Positions 8,949-17,731 of a stretch of DNA of 64,000 nucleotides are shown in pieces. The stretch lies in NCBI GenBank assembly GCA_900545955.1, contig URAU01000006.1, positions 76,731-140,730 of the forward strand, written 5' to 3'. The stretch is from an uncultured Porphyromonadaceae bacterium. GTDB lineage: Bacteria > Bacteroidota > Bacteroidia > Bacteroidales > Muribaculaceae. Position numbers and translations under genes: made by a program. Each line of letters begins with the position of its first letter. The stretch's first letter is position 1. The notes under the pieces are model-generated. The model was given only the letters and a program-made list of their open reading frames with translations. It did not search any database and was not told where the DNA came from.

Positions 8949-10040
8949 TTATCGTTCAGCGATGCGGATGCGTACTTTCCCCTGACGCCCTGAGGGTGTG
9001 GTGAAACGCAGTTCGTGGATTCCGGCGCCAAGTTCAGCCGGTATGAGGTAGGGGAGAGTTGCGGCGCGGCCGTCGACTTCCCAAATGGCTCCATCCTCCA
9101 CATACGGGCTCTGGAGGTTTATCCGCGCATCGGCCAGGGTATATAGAGCGCGTAGAGGCGCATTGTCGGGCTGGTCGGGATTGTCCGGGTTGTCGGGTTT
9201 CGACGGCTCGGAGTGGAATGCTTCCCCTTTGTGGTCACCCCAGAGGTATTCGGCGAGTTCGGGGAAGTCGACAAACGGGTTGCGGTTGCCCTGCGCTCGC
9301 CCGTAGATGTCGTTGCGGCGGCGCTCGGCTTCGGAGGGAGGCTCCTGGCGGAGCCAGTTCATAAGCATGCGGGCCGAGGCGTCGGAAAGCACTGGATAGG
9401 ACTTCGACGAAATATAGGCCGGTACGGGCTGCTCGGCCCAGGGAAGGAGTCCGTCGGAGCCGACGGTAATCATGTAGAGCAGAGCGCGGGCGGCTTCGCC
9501 ATGGCAGCCGGCAGGCGGTTCCCAGCAGCGGAACTGTGTGGGCCCGAGCGGTCCGAGTCCTACGGCCCATAGGCCGTTGTCGAATTCCTTTTCGTTTGTC
9601 ACGACTCCGGGGAGCCGGATGCCGCGCGTCTGGGGCGCCGTAGGCGGAGAGGGCCACAGGTTGTACAGATCGGTGCGGCTGTCGGTGCGCCAGTGGCTGA
9701 ACGGATCCCAAAGGTCTTCAATCACTATGGCAAACAGGGTGGCTGATGTCGGGACATGATCCGCTTTGTCTGATATGGCGAGCCGTTCGGAGGAGAAACG
9801 GTTGCGGAACGCACCGTCAGAGGTTTCGCTCTCTTCCAGAATCGCCCATATGCCCCCCTCTCCGCCCGTCTGCGATACCCCGAGCGGCGAAGTCGGTCGG
9901 CTGTCGGCGGCTACCGCCAGATAAAGGTCGCGGCCGGATAGTCCTTCCCAGCGTGAGGCGTCGGGCGAGGTGGCGGCTCCTGGAAGTGAAGTCATTACGA
10001 GAATGGCTCCCAGCGAGAGTTTAAGAACGGATTCAGGCAT
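8949..10040 (-). CDS. Secreted endonuclease I family nuclease
   Basis: The protein has 363 residues with a signal peptide (about 1-23). The core carries the endonuclease I (EndA/Dns) signature: RRNDIYGRAQGNRNPFVDFP, then PELAEYLWG. In this beta-beta-alpha metal nuclease family these residues bind Mg2+ and the phosphate. The upstream part (WDPFSHW, DLYNLWPSPP) also fits the family. A Pro/Asp-rich linker near residue 280 and a short C-terminal domain follow, perhaps for surface attachment. It probably degrades extracellular DNA for nutrients. It lies downstream of pfp but is separated from it by a hairpin. Confidence 0.85.
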   Translation of the reverse strand: MPESVLKLSLGAILVMTSLPGAATSPDASRWEGLSGRDLYLAVAADSRPTSPLGVSQTGGEGGIWAILEESETSDGAFRNRFSSERLAISDKADHVPTSATLFAIVIEDLWDPFSHWRTDSRTDLYNLWPSPPTAPQTRGIRLPGVVTNEKEFDNGLWAVGLGPLGPTQFRCWEPPAGCHGEAARALLYMITVGSDGLLPWAEQPVPAYISSKSYPVLSDASARMLMNWLRQEPPSEAERRRNDIYGRAQGNRNPFVDFPELAEYLWGDHKGEAFHSEPSKPDNPDNPDQPDNAPLRALYTLADARINLQSPYVEDGAIWEVDGRAATLPYLIPAELGAGIHELRFTTPSGRQGKVRIRIAER

Positions 10041-10080
10041 GATGTGTAGCGTCTGGAAAAATGTGTGTCGAAATGAATCG

Positions 10081-10126
10081 GAAAGGCGCTTCCGCCGGAT
10101 GGAAATATCCGATGAAAGCGCCTTTC
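10081..10126 (-). terminator. Hairpin between pfp and endonuclease I
   Basis: GAAAGGCGCTT (10081-10091) and AAGCGCCTTTC (10116-10126) form an 11-bp stem, with a second nested stem CGGAT/ATCCG inside. It lies 34 bases after the pfp stop and before the endonuclease start. No strong U-run follows on the minus strand, so it may be a weak terminator or an mRNA stabiliser. Confidence 0.55.
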
Positions 10127-10160
10127 GGATGTATAGGGGATGCCCGAGGGTAGTATCTGG

Positions 10161-11810
10161 TTACTTGCCCTGATGCTCGTATTTGAGAGTCATGGTCGGC
10201 TGATCGCATACTTCGGCGGGACCGAAATACTGGATGGGGCCGGGGTATACGTAGCATGTGTTTTCAGCCCACTCCTCGCGCTGCGAAGCAAATTTCAGGA
10301 AGGGTGCGCCGTCGAGGCGTACGAGAGCCTTCTGGATTACGGGCTTCATCTTGCCGTTGCGGCGCTCCATGTTCATCATCATGGTGATGGGGATACCGCC
10401 GGCAACCCACTGCACGGAGGGTTTGGTGAGGTTGCGTACGCTCGACATATAGCCCGTTACGCCGGCGCGGATCAGGCATGCGGCGTTGAAGCCGAGTGCG
10501 TAGCAGTAGTCGGCATCGAAGTTCGAGGGGTCGGCGCAGCGGCCTTCGTAGCCGAAGAAGTGGTGCTGGGCGGCGAACTTGCCGGTGTATTTGCCTTCGG
10601 CCTTGAGTGCGGCGAGACGCTTGCCTACCATCTCCGAGAGGAGCTTTTCGGTCTCGATGAGCGAAACCTGCACGTTGCCGTGGGGGTCGCGGTCGAGGCT
10701 GAGCTGACGGGCCACGCCTTCGGGGAGCGAAGCGTAGACGGCGGCGTTGTCGGCGCTCAGGTGGTCGAGAATCCACTGGCGCTGCGAGCCGGCTTCAACC
10801 TGAGCGAATGCCTCGGCTTCCTTGGCCAGGAGGTCGTTGAGCTCGGCGATGAGGCGCTTAACGGCGGGAATGAATTCGATAAGGCCTTCGGGAATCAGCA
10901 CGGTGCCGAAGTTCATGCCCTTGGCGGCGCGCTTTACAACCACGTCGGCGATGCTGTCGACTACCTGCTCGAGGGTCATGTCCTTGGCTTCCACCTCTTC
11001 CGATACGATGCAGATGTTGGGCTGACACTGGAGGGCGCATTCAAGGGCGATATGGCTGGCCGAGCGGCCCATCAGCTTGATGAAGTGGTAGTATTTCTTT
11101 GCGGAGTTGCAGTCGCGCTGAATGTTGCCGATTACCTCGGAGTAAACCTTCGTGGCGGTGTCGAAGCCGAAAGAGGTCTCGATTACGTCGTTCTTGAGGT
11201 CGCCGTCGATGGTCTTGGGGCAGCCGATAACCTGTACGCCGGCGTTGATGTCCTTATAGTATTCGGCGAGCACTGCGGCGTTGGTGTTGGAGTCGTCGCC
11301 GCCGATGATTACAAGCGCTTTGATGTCGAGCTCCTTGAGGATTTCAAGGCCTTTGTCGAACTGCTCCTTGGTTTCGAGTTTGGTGCGTCCCGAGCCGATG
11401 ATGTCGAAGCCACCGGTATTGCGGTATTCGTCGATGATGGCCGAGGTCAGCTCCATGTATTTGTGGTCCACGAAGCCGCCGGGGCCCATGAGGAAGCCGT
11501 AGAGCTTGCTGTCGCGGTGCACTTTCTTGATGCCGTCGAAAAGGCCGGAAATCACGTTGTGTCCGCCGGGAGCCTGTCCGCCCGAGAGAATCACACCCAC
11601 GTTGATGGGCTTGGAGGGGGTAGGAGTGGAGTTTTTCTCGAATTTCAGTTCGGGGAGACCGTATGTGTTGGGGAAGAGTTTCTGAATCTCTTCCTGGTCG
11701 GCTACCGACTGGGTGGCGTGGCCTTCGACGGCCTTCACGGCACCGGTGAGAACCACGGGAAGTTTGGGCTGATAGGAGGCGCGTGCCTTCTGCAAAGCGC
11801 TTTTTTTCAT
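10161..11810 (-). CDS. pfp: PPi-dependent 6-phosphofructokinase
   Basis: The protein has 549 residues, the usual size of the long bacterial and plant-type PPi-PFK. It makes fructose 1,6-bisphosphate from fructose 6-phosphate with diphosphate as donor, reversibly, in cytosolic glycolysis. Motifs: GVILSGGQAPGGHNV near residue 72 (phosphate loop), IIGGDDSNTNA (the Asp after GGD marks PPi rather than ATP use), GCPKTIDGDLKN (catalytic Asp region), and KLMGRSASHIALEC (fructose 6-phosphate contacts). The start is supported by a TAACTTTG -7 element on the minus strand about 40 bases upstream. It appears to be transcribed on its own. Confidence 0.95.
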   Translation of the reverse strand: MKKSALQKARASYQPKLPVVLTGAVKAVEGHATQSVADQEEIQKLFPNTYGLPELKFEKNSTPTPSKPINVGVILSGGQAPGGHNVISGLFDGIKKVHRDSKLYGFLMGPGGFVDHKYMELTSAIIDEYRNTGGFDIIGSGRTKLETKEQFDKGLEILKELDIKALVIIGGDDSNTNAAVLAEYYKDINAGVQVIGCPKTIDGDLKNDVIETSFGFDTATKVYSEVIGNIQRDCNSAKKYYHFIKLMGRSASHIALECALQCQPNICIVSEEVEAKDMTLEQVVDSIADVVVKRAAKGMNFGTVLIPEGLIEFIPAVKRLIAELNDLLAKEAEAFAQVEAGSQRQWILDHLSADNAAVYASLPEGVARQLSLDRDPHGNVQVSLIETEKLLSEMVGKRLAALKAEGKYTGKFAAQHHFFGYEGRCADPSNFDADYCYALGFNAACLIRAGVTGYMSSVRNLTKPSVQWVAGGIPITMMMNMERRNGKMKPVIQKALVRLDGAPFLKFASQREEWAENTCYVYPGPIQYFGPAEVCDQPTMTLKYEHQGK

Positions 11811-11850
11811 TGTGTTATCGTTGAATGTTAGAGTTTTTGTTTTCGTAGTG

Positions 11851-11858
11851 CAAAGTTA
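11851..11858 (-). promoter_or_regulatory. Predicted -7 element of the pfp promoter
   Basis: On the minus strand this reads TAACTTTG, a match to the Bacteroidetes TAnnTTTG element, about 40 bases before the pfp start. I see no clear -33 TTTG at the expected distance. Confidence 0.55.
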
Positions 11859-11894
11859 CGCAATCCCGCTGATTTCTAAAAGATTTGCGCATCA

Positions 11895-11923
11895 AAAAAT
11901 CGGCTTGAATTTAGCCGATTTTT
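11895..11923 (-). terminator. Rho-independent terminator after tatD
   Basis: AAAAATCGGCT and AGCCGATTTTT form an 11-bp stem with a 7-base loop. The A-run on the plus strand gives the U-run on the minus strand, 22 bases after the tatD stop. By symmetry it could also stop plus-strand transcription. Confidence 0.85.
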
Positions 11924-11945
11924 CATCCTCTTTTTCGGGGATAAA

Positions 11946-12722
11946 TCATAGGTTGTAGAGTCTGCGCGCCGAGGCCGTCGTGGTGGCGGCCACCTCTTCT
12001 TCGCTTATGCCGAGCGTATCGGCAATGCAGCGGGAAATCAGCGGTATGTAGCTGCTGTCGTTGCGTTTGCCTCGATATGGGGTGGGAGCGAGGTATGGGG
12101 CGTCGGTCTCCAGAATCATGTGGTCGAGGCCAATTGCGGGGAGGGTGTCGCGCAGTCCGGAATTTTTGAAGGTCACGATGCCGTTGATGCCGAAATAATA
12201 CCCGGGAGCGATGCGGCGAATCTTCTCCACGTCGGCAGAAGTCCCTCCGAAGCAGTGGAAGGCTCCCGGTGGAAGTTTGGGCAGCCCCGAAAGCACTTCG
12301 AGTGTGGCGTCCAGCCCGTCGCGGCAGTGGATGTTGATGGGCAGCCCCGCTTCGATAGCCATGCGGCACTGGCGGTCGAACGCCTGCATCTGCGCGTCGA
12401 GCGTGTCGGGTGCCTCGTGCAGGTCGATGCCGATTTCGCCGATTCCGCAATAAAGCGCGCGGTTGGCCGCCAGTTCTGTTTCAATGGTCTGCACAGCCCC
12501 GTCGGGGTCGTCGGTGAGTTCGGTGGGATGCAGACCGAGAAACATGCGCAGCCGCTCGGGATAGCGTGCCGCGAGGGCTTTCTGCGCGGGAAGCTCGTCG
12601 AGCGAGGTACCCGGAAGTATCATCAGCGATACTCCGGCTTCCACGGCGCTTGCTATTACCCGGTCGACGTCGGCCTGGAATGCCTCGTCGCTCAGGTGAG
12701 TATGTGTATCGATATATTCCAT
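11946..12722 (-). CDS. tatD: TatD family metal-dependent DNase
   Basis: The protein has 258 residues, the family's usual length. Metal-binding motifs: DTHTHL at residues 4-9, CGIGEIGID, INIHCRD, GAFHCFGG and LETDAPYLAP. TatD proteins are cytosolic Mg2+-dependent 3'-5' DNases acting in DNA repair and nucleic-acid turnover. I chose the ATG at 12722 because MEYIDTHTHL is the standard N-terminus; the open frame extends about 156 codons further upstream but there overlaps the polyprenyl synthase gene in another frame. It is co-transcribed with that gene (35-base gap) and ends in a clear terminator. Confidence 0.93.
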   Translation of the reverse strand: MEYIDTHTHLSDEAFQADVDRVIASAVEAGVSLMILPGTSLDELPAQKALAARYPERLRMFLGLHPTELTDDPDGAVQTIETELAANRALYCGIGEIGIDLHEAPDTLDAQMQAFDRQCRMAIEAGLPINIHCRDGLDATLEVLSGLPKLPPGAFHCFGGTSADVEKIRRIAPGYYFGINGIVTFKNSGLRDTLPAIGLDHMILETDAPYLAPTPYRGKRNDSSYIPLISRCIADTLGISEEEVAATTTASARRLYNL

Positions 12723-12757
12723 CGGTGTCAGTAGGTTGTTGCAGTCAGGCGACTGCG

Positions 12758-13717
12758 TCAGTGGGTTCGGCTTGCCGAGCCGAGGGCTATGCTCTCGAAG
12801 AAACGGCGCGATTCGGCGCTGAGGCCCGCGCGCTGAAGAGCATCGACAGCCTCGCCGATATACCGGTCGATCAGCTCGTGGGAACGCCGCGGAAGTTCGA
12901 GCTCGTCGTAGAGGGTGCGCACCTGCTCGATTTTCAGATAGTGTGTGGGTTTGCGTTCCACAATGCGCTGAAGCTGCTCGCCTCGCTCGGCGGTGGCGTT
13001 GATCCAGAGCCACGTCTTCTTCTCGTTGATTATGTCGCCCCCGATTTCCTTGCCGAAAAGGGCCGGGTCGCCATAGGTGTCGAGATAGTCGTCCTGAAGC
13101 TGAAAAGCGAGACCGAGCCGCTCGCCGTAGGCATACATCGCTTCGACGGCCGGAGCATCGGCGCCGGCAAGCATGGCACCCATGGCGCACGCGCAGGCGA
13201 GAAGCACCGACGTTTTCAGCCGGATCATTTCAATATACTCGTCGACGCGCACGTCGGTGCGCTCCTCAAATTCCATGTCGAGCTGCTGCCCCTGATATAT
13301 CTCCATTGCGGTGGTGTTGAACAGGTCGAGCACGGCAGGCAGTTTCTCTGGCGTGGTTTTCCCCATAAGCTGCGAGGCCATGGTGAGCATGGCGTCGCCT
13401 GAAAGGATGGCTGCCGAAGCGTTCCAGCGCCGGTGAACCGTGGGGCGCCCGCGCCTTACGTCGGCGTTGTCCATCACGTCGTCGTGGAGGAGTGTGAAGT
13501 TGTGAAACATCTCGATTCCCATGGCCTGGGCCAGCACTGCTTCCGGCGAAGTCCCGAAAGCTTCGGCGGCAGCCATCAGGAGCACCGGGCGCAGGCGCTT
13601 GCCGCCCCCCTCGAGCGTATATTTCACCGGAGTGTACAGTCCCGGGGCGACGGCCGGATATTGGAAATCGCTGAGCGCGTGTTCAAGAATCTCAGAGTAT
13701 TCTTCTATGGTATGCAT
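12758..13717 (-). CDS. Polyprenyl (prenyl) diphosphate synthase
   Basis: The protein has 319 residues and makes linear isoprenoid diphosphates by trans condensation of isopentenyl diphosphate. The first Asp-rich motif is DDVMDNADVRRG and the second is DDYLDTYGD; GGGKRLRP is the substrate-binding Arg/Lys motif. The length and the small residues before the first motif fit a short-chain (geranylgeranyl-type) enzyme, but chain length cannot be fixed from sequence alone. The ATG at 13717 gives the usual MHTIEEYSE-like start; the 26-codon upstream extension is not expected in the family. A -7 element TAACTTTG lies about 100 bases upstream on the minus strand. Confidence 0.9.
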   Translation of the reverse strand: MHTIEEYSEILEHALSDFQYPAVAPGLYTPVKYTLEGGGKRLRPVLLMAAAEAFGTSPEAVLAQAMGIEMFHNFTLLHDDVMDNADVRRGRPTVHRRWNASAAILSGDAMLTMASQLMGKTTPEKLPAVLDLFNTTAMEIYQGQQLDMEFEERTDVRVDEYIEMIRLKTSVLLACACAMGAMLAGADAPAVEAMYAYGERLGLAFQLQDDYLDTYGDPALFGKEIGGDIINEKKTWLWINATAERGEQLQRIVERKPTHYLKIEQVRTLYDELELPRRSHELIDRYIGEAVDALQRAGLSAESRRFFESIALGSASRTH

Positions 13718-13816
13718 TTGGAAAAGGTGGATGGTTTTGCTGAGATGATTCGAAACTTCGTTGATACAGACCGAAAAAATGTTGGTTTCATCCATTTCAT
13801 CGGTTCAAGGCTTCTG

Positions 13817-13824
13817 CAAAGTTA
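13817..13824 (-). promoter_or_regulatory. Predicted -7 element, polyprenyl synthase-tatD operon
   Basis: On the minus strand this reads TAACTTTG. It lies back to back with a plus-strand element 12 bases away (13837-13844), so the two promoters diverge from one short AT-rich stretch. Confidence 0.5.
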
Positions 13825-13836
13825 TTAAAAATTCCG

Positions 13837-13844
13837 TAAATTTG
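13837..13844 (+). promoter_or_regulatory. Predicted -7 element, DUF4250-helicase operon
   Basis: TAAATTTG matches TAnnTTTG. The -33 element is weak. It predicts a 5' untranslated region of about 60 bases before the DUF4250 gene. Confidence 0.5.
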
Positions 13845-13908
13845 CATCTACATTGTGCGGGAGGCTCCCTATGGAGTCGGCTTCCGCTTTTTCTAAATTA
13901 TATCCGCA

Positions 13909-14094
13909 ATGTATTTCGACACGTTACCTTCCGACCCCATAATGTTGCTGAGTTTTGTAAACACACGTCTGCGCGACGAATATGGCTCGCTCAAGGAGCT
14001 ATGCTCCGCACTCGACGTGGATGCTGCCAGCCTGTGTGCGCGCCTGGGACAGATCGGCTATGTCTACAATCCCGAGCTGAATAAGTTTGTGTAA
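13909..14094 (+). CDS. DUF4250 domain protein
   Basis: The protein has 61 residues. It matches the small DUF4250 family along its whole length: LPSDPIMLLSFVNTRLRD near the start, GSLKELCSALD in the middle and IGYVYNPELNKF at the end. The family is cytosolic and of unknown function, with a helix-turn-helix-like pattern. The gene stops 43 bases before the helicase start and is probably co-transcribed with it. Confidence 0.85.
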   Translation: MYFDTLPSDPIMLLSFVNTRLRDEYGSLKELCSALDVDAASLCARLGQIGYVYNPELNKFV

Positions 14095-14137
14095 CACCTC
14101 CGGCAGTACATCTCTATCCGGTTATTCCCATTGCAAA

Positions 14138-16507
14138 ATGCAGGATTATCTTTCTGAACTCAATATCCAGCAGCGTGAGGCCGTCGAATACCTCGGCGGT
14201 CCTCAGCTTGTAATCGCCGGGGCCGGCTCAGGCAAGACTCGCGTGCTCACATATAAGATTGTCCATCTGCTCGCCCACGGCTACGAGCCCTACCGCATCA
14301 TGGCGCTTACCTTCACCAACAAGGCTGCGCGCGAGATGCGCGAGCGCATCGAGCGGCTTGTCGGCCCGGAGGTGGCCCGGCGTCTGTGGATGGGCACATT
14401 CCACAGCATCTTCGCCCGCATCCTTCGCATGAACGCCGAACGCATCGGCTTCAAGCCAACCTTTACAATCTACGACACGGCAGACTCCAAGGCTCTGATA
14501 AAGACCATAATTAAGGATATGCAGCTCGACGAGAAGGTCTACAAGCCTTCGGCTGTGATGAGCTCGATTTCGATGGCGAAAAATGCGCTGGTAAGCCCTG
14601 AACGTTATGCCGCCGACCGCGACCTGACGGAGGCCGACCGTCGCTCCAAGCGTCCGGCCACACACGAGATTTACCGCGTATACCGCCGCCGCTGCAAGGT
14701 GGCCGGAGCGATGGATTTCGACGACCTGCTTTATTATACCAGTGTATTGCTTCGCGACAATCCCGACATACGCCATCATTATCAGGAATTCTTCAGATAT
14801 GTGCTTGTCGACGAGTATCAGGATACCAACTTCGCCCAGCACTGCATCGTGAGTGAGCTCTGCCGCGACAGCAACAGCCTTACGATGGTAGGCGACGACG
14901 CCCAGAGCATCTACTCCTTCCGCGGGGCCAACATCCGCAACATCCTCAACCTGCAGAAGGCCTATCCCACACTGAAAATCTTCAAACTGGAGCGAAATTA
15001 CCGCTCCACGCGCAATATCGTCGATGCAGCCAACTCGCTCATCGAGAAAAACCGCGAACAGATACGCAAGCAGGTGTTTTCCGAAAACGATGCCGGCTCG
15101 AAAATCGAGGTGATCAACTGCTCGACCGACTATGAGGAAGCCTTCCTTGTGGCCAACCGCATTGCGCGCCTTCAGCGTCAGACCCACGACAGCCTCGACG
15201 AGTTTGCCGTGCTTTACCGCACCAACGCCCAGAGCCGTCGCCTCGAGGAGTCGTTGCGCAAGCGCAACATCTCCTATCGTATCTACGGCGGTCTCTCTTT
15301 CTATCAGCGCAAGGAGGTAAAGGACGCCATAGCCTATTTTCGTCTGGCTGTAAACCCCGACGACGACGAGGCCATGAGGCGAATCATCAATTTCCCCGCG
15401 CGCGGTATCGGCGAGACGACCGTCGGAAAACTCATGCACGCCGCCATCGAGGGGCGTTGCAGCATGTGGAGTGTGCTGAATAATCCCGACGCGCATCAGC
15501 TCGGTGTGAATTCAGGGACGCAGAAAAAACTTGATACGTTCCGCCAACTTATCGGCAGCTTTGTTGAGGCTAACACCCGCGGCGACAATGCCTACGAGCT
15601 GGCCACCGCCATTATCGGCCGCACTGGTCTGCTCTCGATGCTTGTCAGCGACAATACCCCGGAGAGCATATCCAAGACCGAGAACCTCCAGGAAATCCTT
15701 AGCAACGTCCACGACTTCGTGGAGGAGCGCACCGAGAGCGGAGAGGCCGATTCGGCCGGAATGACAGATTTTCTGGCGGAGGTTTCCCTCGCCACCGACC
15801 AGGACGAGGCCGACACCTCCGAGCAGCGCGTCACGCTTATGACGGCACATGCGGCCAAAGGGCTGGAGTTCAACAATGTGATTGTGGTTGGCGTAGAGGA
15901 AGAGCTGTTCCCCTCGTCGATGTCGTGCGATTCGCTCAGCCAGATTGAGGAGGAGCGACGCCTGCTGTATGTGGCCATCACGCGCGCACGCAAGTTCTGC
16001 ATGCTTTCCTACTCGTCGTCGCGTTTTAAAAACGGGAAGACCCGCCTTACTCAGCCATCGCGCTTTCTGCGCGACATAAATCCGGCGTATATCCGCCTGA
16101 TGCAGGGCACCGAACTGGGCGATGAGACTCCGGGATTGAATCCCTACGATGCCTACCGCTCGTCGTTCCATTCCTCCACCTACCCGAAAGGGTCGGGCTA
16201 TGCTCCGAAACCGTCGCCTGCGAAACCGGCTTTTTCCCGGGCTGCCGCGCCGTCAGCAGGGTGGGCCTCGCGTCCCGCGCAACCGGCCGCGGCTTCTGCG
16301 GCCGCTTCAGGCGCAGGCGGTTTCTCTCTCCATAATATAAATGAGGTGAACGAGGGGATGGAGATTCTTCACGAGCGTTTCGGACGCGGAAGAATCACCG
16401 GCGTGGAGGCCGACGAGACCGGCGACAAGATTGTGGTGCTCTTTTCCAATGTAGAGCAGCGCAAGCTTATGCTCAAGTATGCCCGTTTTCGTATTGTTGA
16501 ATCCTGA
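14138..16507 (+). CDS. UvrD/PcrA-type superfamily 1 DNA helicase
   Basis: The protein has 789 residues. ATP-driven 3'-5' unwinding of DNA in nucleotide excision repair and replication is expected. Motifs: Walker A GAGSGKT at 28-34, ALTFTNKAA (Ia), LVDEYQDTN (II), GDDAQSIYSFRGA (III), LERNYRST (IV), MTAHAAKGLEF (V) and LYVAITRARK (VI). An Ala/Pro-rich linker leads to a C-terminal Tudor-like domain (FGRGRITGVE ... IVVLFSNVEQRKLMLKYA) typical of PcrA, which binds RNA polymerase. I chose the ATG at 14138 because MQDYLSELN is the usual N-terminus; an upstream start would overlap DUF4250. Confidence 0.95.
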   Translation: MQDYLSELNIQQREAVEYLGGPQLVIAGAGSGKTRVLTYKIVHLLAHGYEPYRIMALTFTNKAAREMRERIERLVGPEVARRLWMGTFHSIFARILRMNAERIGFKPTFTIYDTADSKALIKTIIKDMQLDEKVYKPSAVMSSISMAKNALVSPERYAADRDLTEADRRSKRPATHEIYRVYRRRCKVAGAMDFDDLLYYTSVLLRDNPDIRHHYQEFFRYVLVDEYQDTNFAQHCIVSELCRDSNSLTMVGDDAQSIYSFRGANIRNILNLQKAYPTLKIFKLERNYRSTRNIVDAANSLIEKNREQIRKQVFSENDAGSKIEVINCSTDYEEAFLVANRIARLQRQTHDSLDEFAVLYRTNAQSRRLEESLRKRNISYRIYGGLSFYQRKEVKDAIAYFRLAVNPDDDEAMRRIINFPARGIGETTVGKLMHAAIEGRCSMWSVLNNPDAHQLGVNSGTQKKLDTFRQLIGSFVEANTRGDNAYELATAIIGRTGLLSMLVSDNTPESISKTENLQEILSNVHDFVEERTESGEADSAGMTDFLAEVSLATDQDEADTSEQRVTLMTAHAAKGLEFNNVIVVGVEEELFPSSMSCDSLSQIEEERRLLYVAITRARKFCMLSYSSSRFKNGKTRLTQPSRFLRDINPAYIRLMQGTELGDETPGLNPYDAYRSSFHSSTYPKGSGYAPKPSPAKPAFSRAAAPSAGWASRPAQPAAASAAASGAGGFSLHNINEVNEGMEILHERFGRGRITGVEADETGDKIVVLFSNVEQRKLMLKYARFRIVES

Positions 16508-16523
16508 TAAAGAGTATTTCTGT

Positions 16524-17702
16524 ATGAACGATAAGATAAGCCGTGACACCCGTATAGATGCATTGCCAACACCCTTCTATGTGGTCTACGAGGATCGTCT
16601 GCGTCGCAATCTCGACCTGATTTCCGACGTAGCCCGTCGGTCGGGGGCGAAGATTATCATGGCCTTTAAAGCCAACGCCCTCTGGCGCACTTTCCCTATC
16701 TTCCGCGAATACGGAGTGGAATGCACCGCTTCCTCGCTCAACGAGCTTCAGCTCGGAGTAGAGGAGCTGCACTGCCGCGTACATTCCTACTGCCCGGCAT
16801 ATACCCCCGCCACCATCGGGCGCTATCTCGAGGGGAGCAGCCACATCACCTTCAATTCCGTGAGCCAGTGGGAGCGGTTCTGTGCCGATGTCGAGGCGTT
16901 CAACGCCGCACAACCCGGCCGCCGCGTGTCGCCCGGGTTGCGCGTAAATCCGCAGTGCTCAGTAATCGAGACGGATATCTACAATCCGGCTCTCCCAGGG
17001 AGCCGTTTCGGCGTAACGGCCGACATCCTCGCCGACGGACTTCCTGCCGGCATCGAGGGGCTGCATTTCCATGCTCTCTGTGAATCTTCGAGTTTGGACC
17101 TCGAGCGCGTGCTCGAGGCGTTCGAGAGCCAATTTGGCCATCTGCTCAAGGGGCTGAAATGGGTGAATTTCGGTGGCGGCCACCTCATGACGCGCAAGGG
17201 GTACGACACCGACCATATCGTGGCTCTCCTCCGTGGTTTCCGCAGCCGCTATCCTAATCTTGAGGTGATTCTGGAGCCGGGGAGCGCCTTTACCTGGCGC
17301 ACGGGCGACCTCATCGCCTCTGTGGTCGACGTGGTCGAGAACCAGGGCGTGCGCACCGCCATTCTTGATGTGTCGTTTGCCTGCCATATGCCCGACACGC
17401 TCGAAATGCCGTATAAACCTGCGGTGAGCGAAGCGCTCCCCGACGGGGCTTCCGACGGATTCGTCTACCGTTTCGGCGGGAATTCCTGCCTGAGCGGCGA
17501 CTTCATGGGCGACTGGCGGTTCTCTCAGCCTCTGGAGGCCGGCCAGCGGCTTACATTCGAGGATATGAACCATTATACTACGGTGAAAACCAATATGTTC
17601 AACGGTATAAGTCACCCCGACATCGTTTTCGTGCCTTCAGAGGGTGAGCCGCGCTATCTGCGCCGTTTCGGCTACGAGGACTACAAAAACCGCATGAGCT
17701 GA
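16524..17702 (+). CDS. nspC: Carboxynorspermidine decarboxylase
   Basis: The protein has 392 residues and is a PLP enzyme of the alanine racemase fold type III. It decarboxylates carboxyspermidine or carboxynorspermidine in the alternative polyamine pathway used by Bacteroidetes. The PLP lysine lies in MAFKANAL near residue 54; the phosphate-binding GGGHL, EPGSAF and HALCESS motifs are present, and the C-terminal part has the FGGNSCLSGD cysteine region. The ATG at 16524 is 16 bases after the helicase stop. The dehydrogenase that makes its substrate is not in this window. Confidence 0.93.
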   Translation: MNDKISRDTRIDALPTPFYVVYEDRLRRNLDLISDVARRSGAKIIMAFKANALWRTFPIFREYGVECTASSLNELQLGVEELHCRVHSYCPAYTPATIGRYLEGSSHITFNSVSQWERFCADVEAFNAAQPGRRVSPGLRVNPQCSVIETDIYNPALPGSRFGVTADILADGLPAGIEGLHFHALCESSSLDLERVLEAFESQFGHLLKGLKWVNFGGGHLMTRKGYDTDHIVALLRGFRSRYPNLEVILEPGSAFTWRTGDLIASVVDVVENQGVRTAILDVSFACHMPDTLEMPYKPAVSEALPDGASDGFVYRFGGNSCLSGDFMGDWRFSQPLEAGQRLTFEDMNHYTTVKTNMFNGISHPDIVFVPSEGEPRYLRRFGYEDYKNRMS

Positions 17703-17731
17703 GCTGGCTTGCTTTTCATATCGCTGAAACA

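Noticed and set aside
10140..11831. 563-codon open frame on the plus strand
   Set aside because: It lies antisense to pfp, whose motifs are clear. Long antisense frames are common here because of the GC-rich codon bias.
11946..13190. Longer TatD protein with about 156 extra N-terminal residues
   Set aside because: The extension is Arg-rich, overlaps the polyprenyl synthase gene in another frame, and the standard TatD start is at 12722.
12566..13402. Plus-strand open frame of 278 codons
   Set aside because: It is antisense to tatD and the polyprenyl synthase gene and has no recognisable domain.
14228..15496. Long minus-strand open frame inside the helicase gene
   Set aside because: It is antisense to a full set of helicase motifs and its product resembles no known protein.
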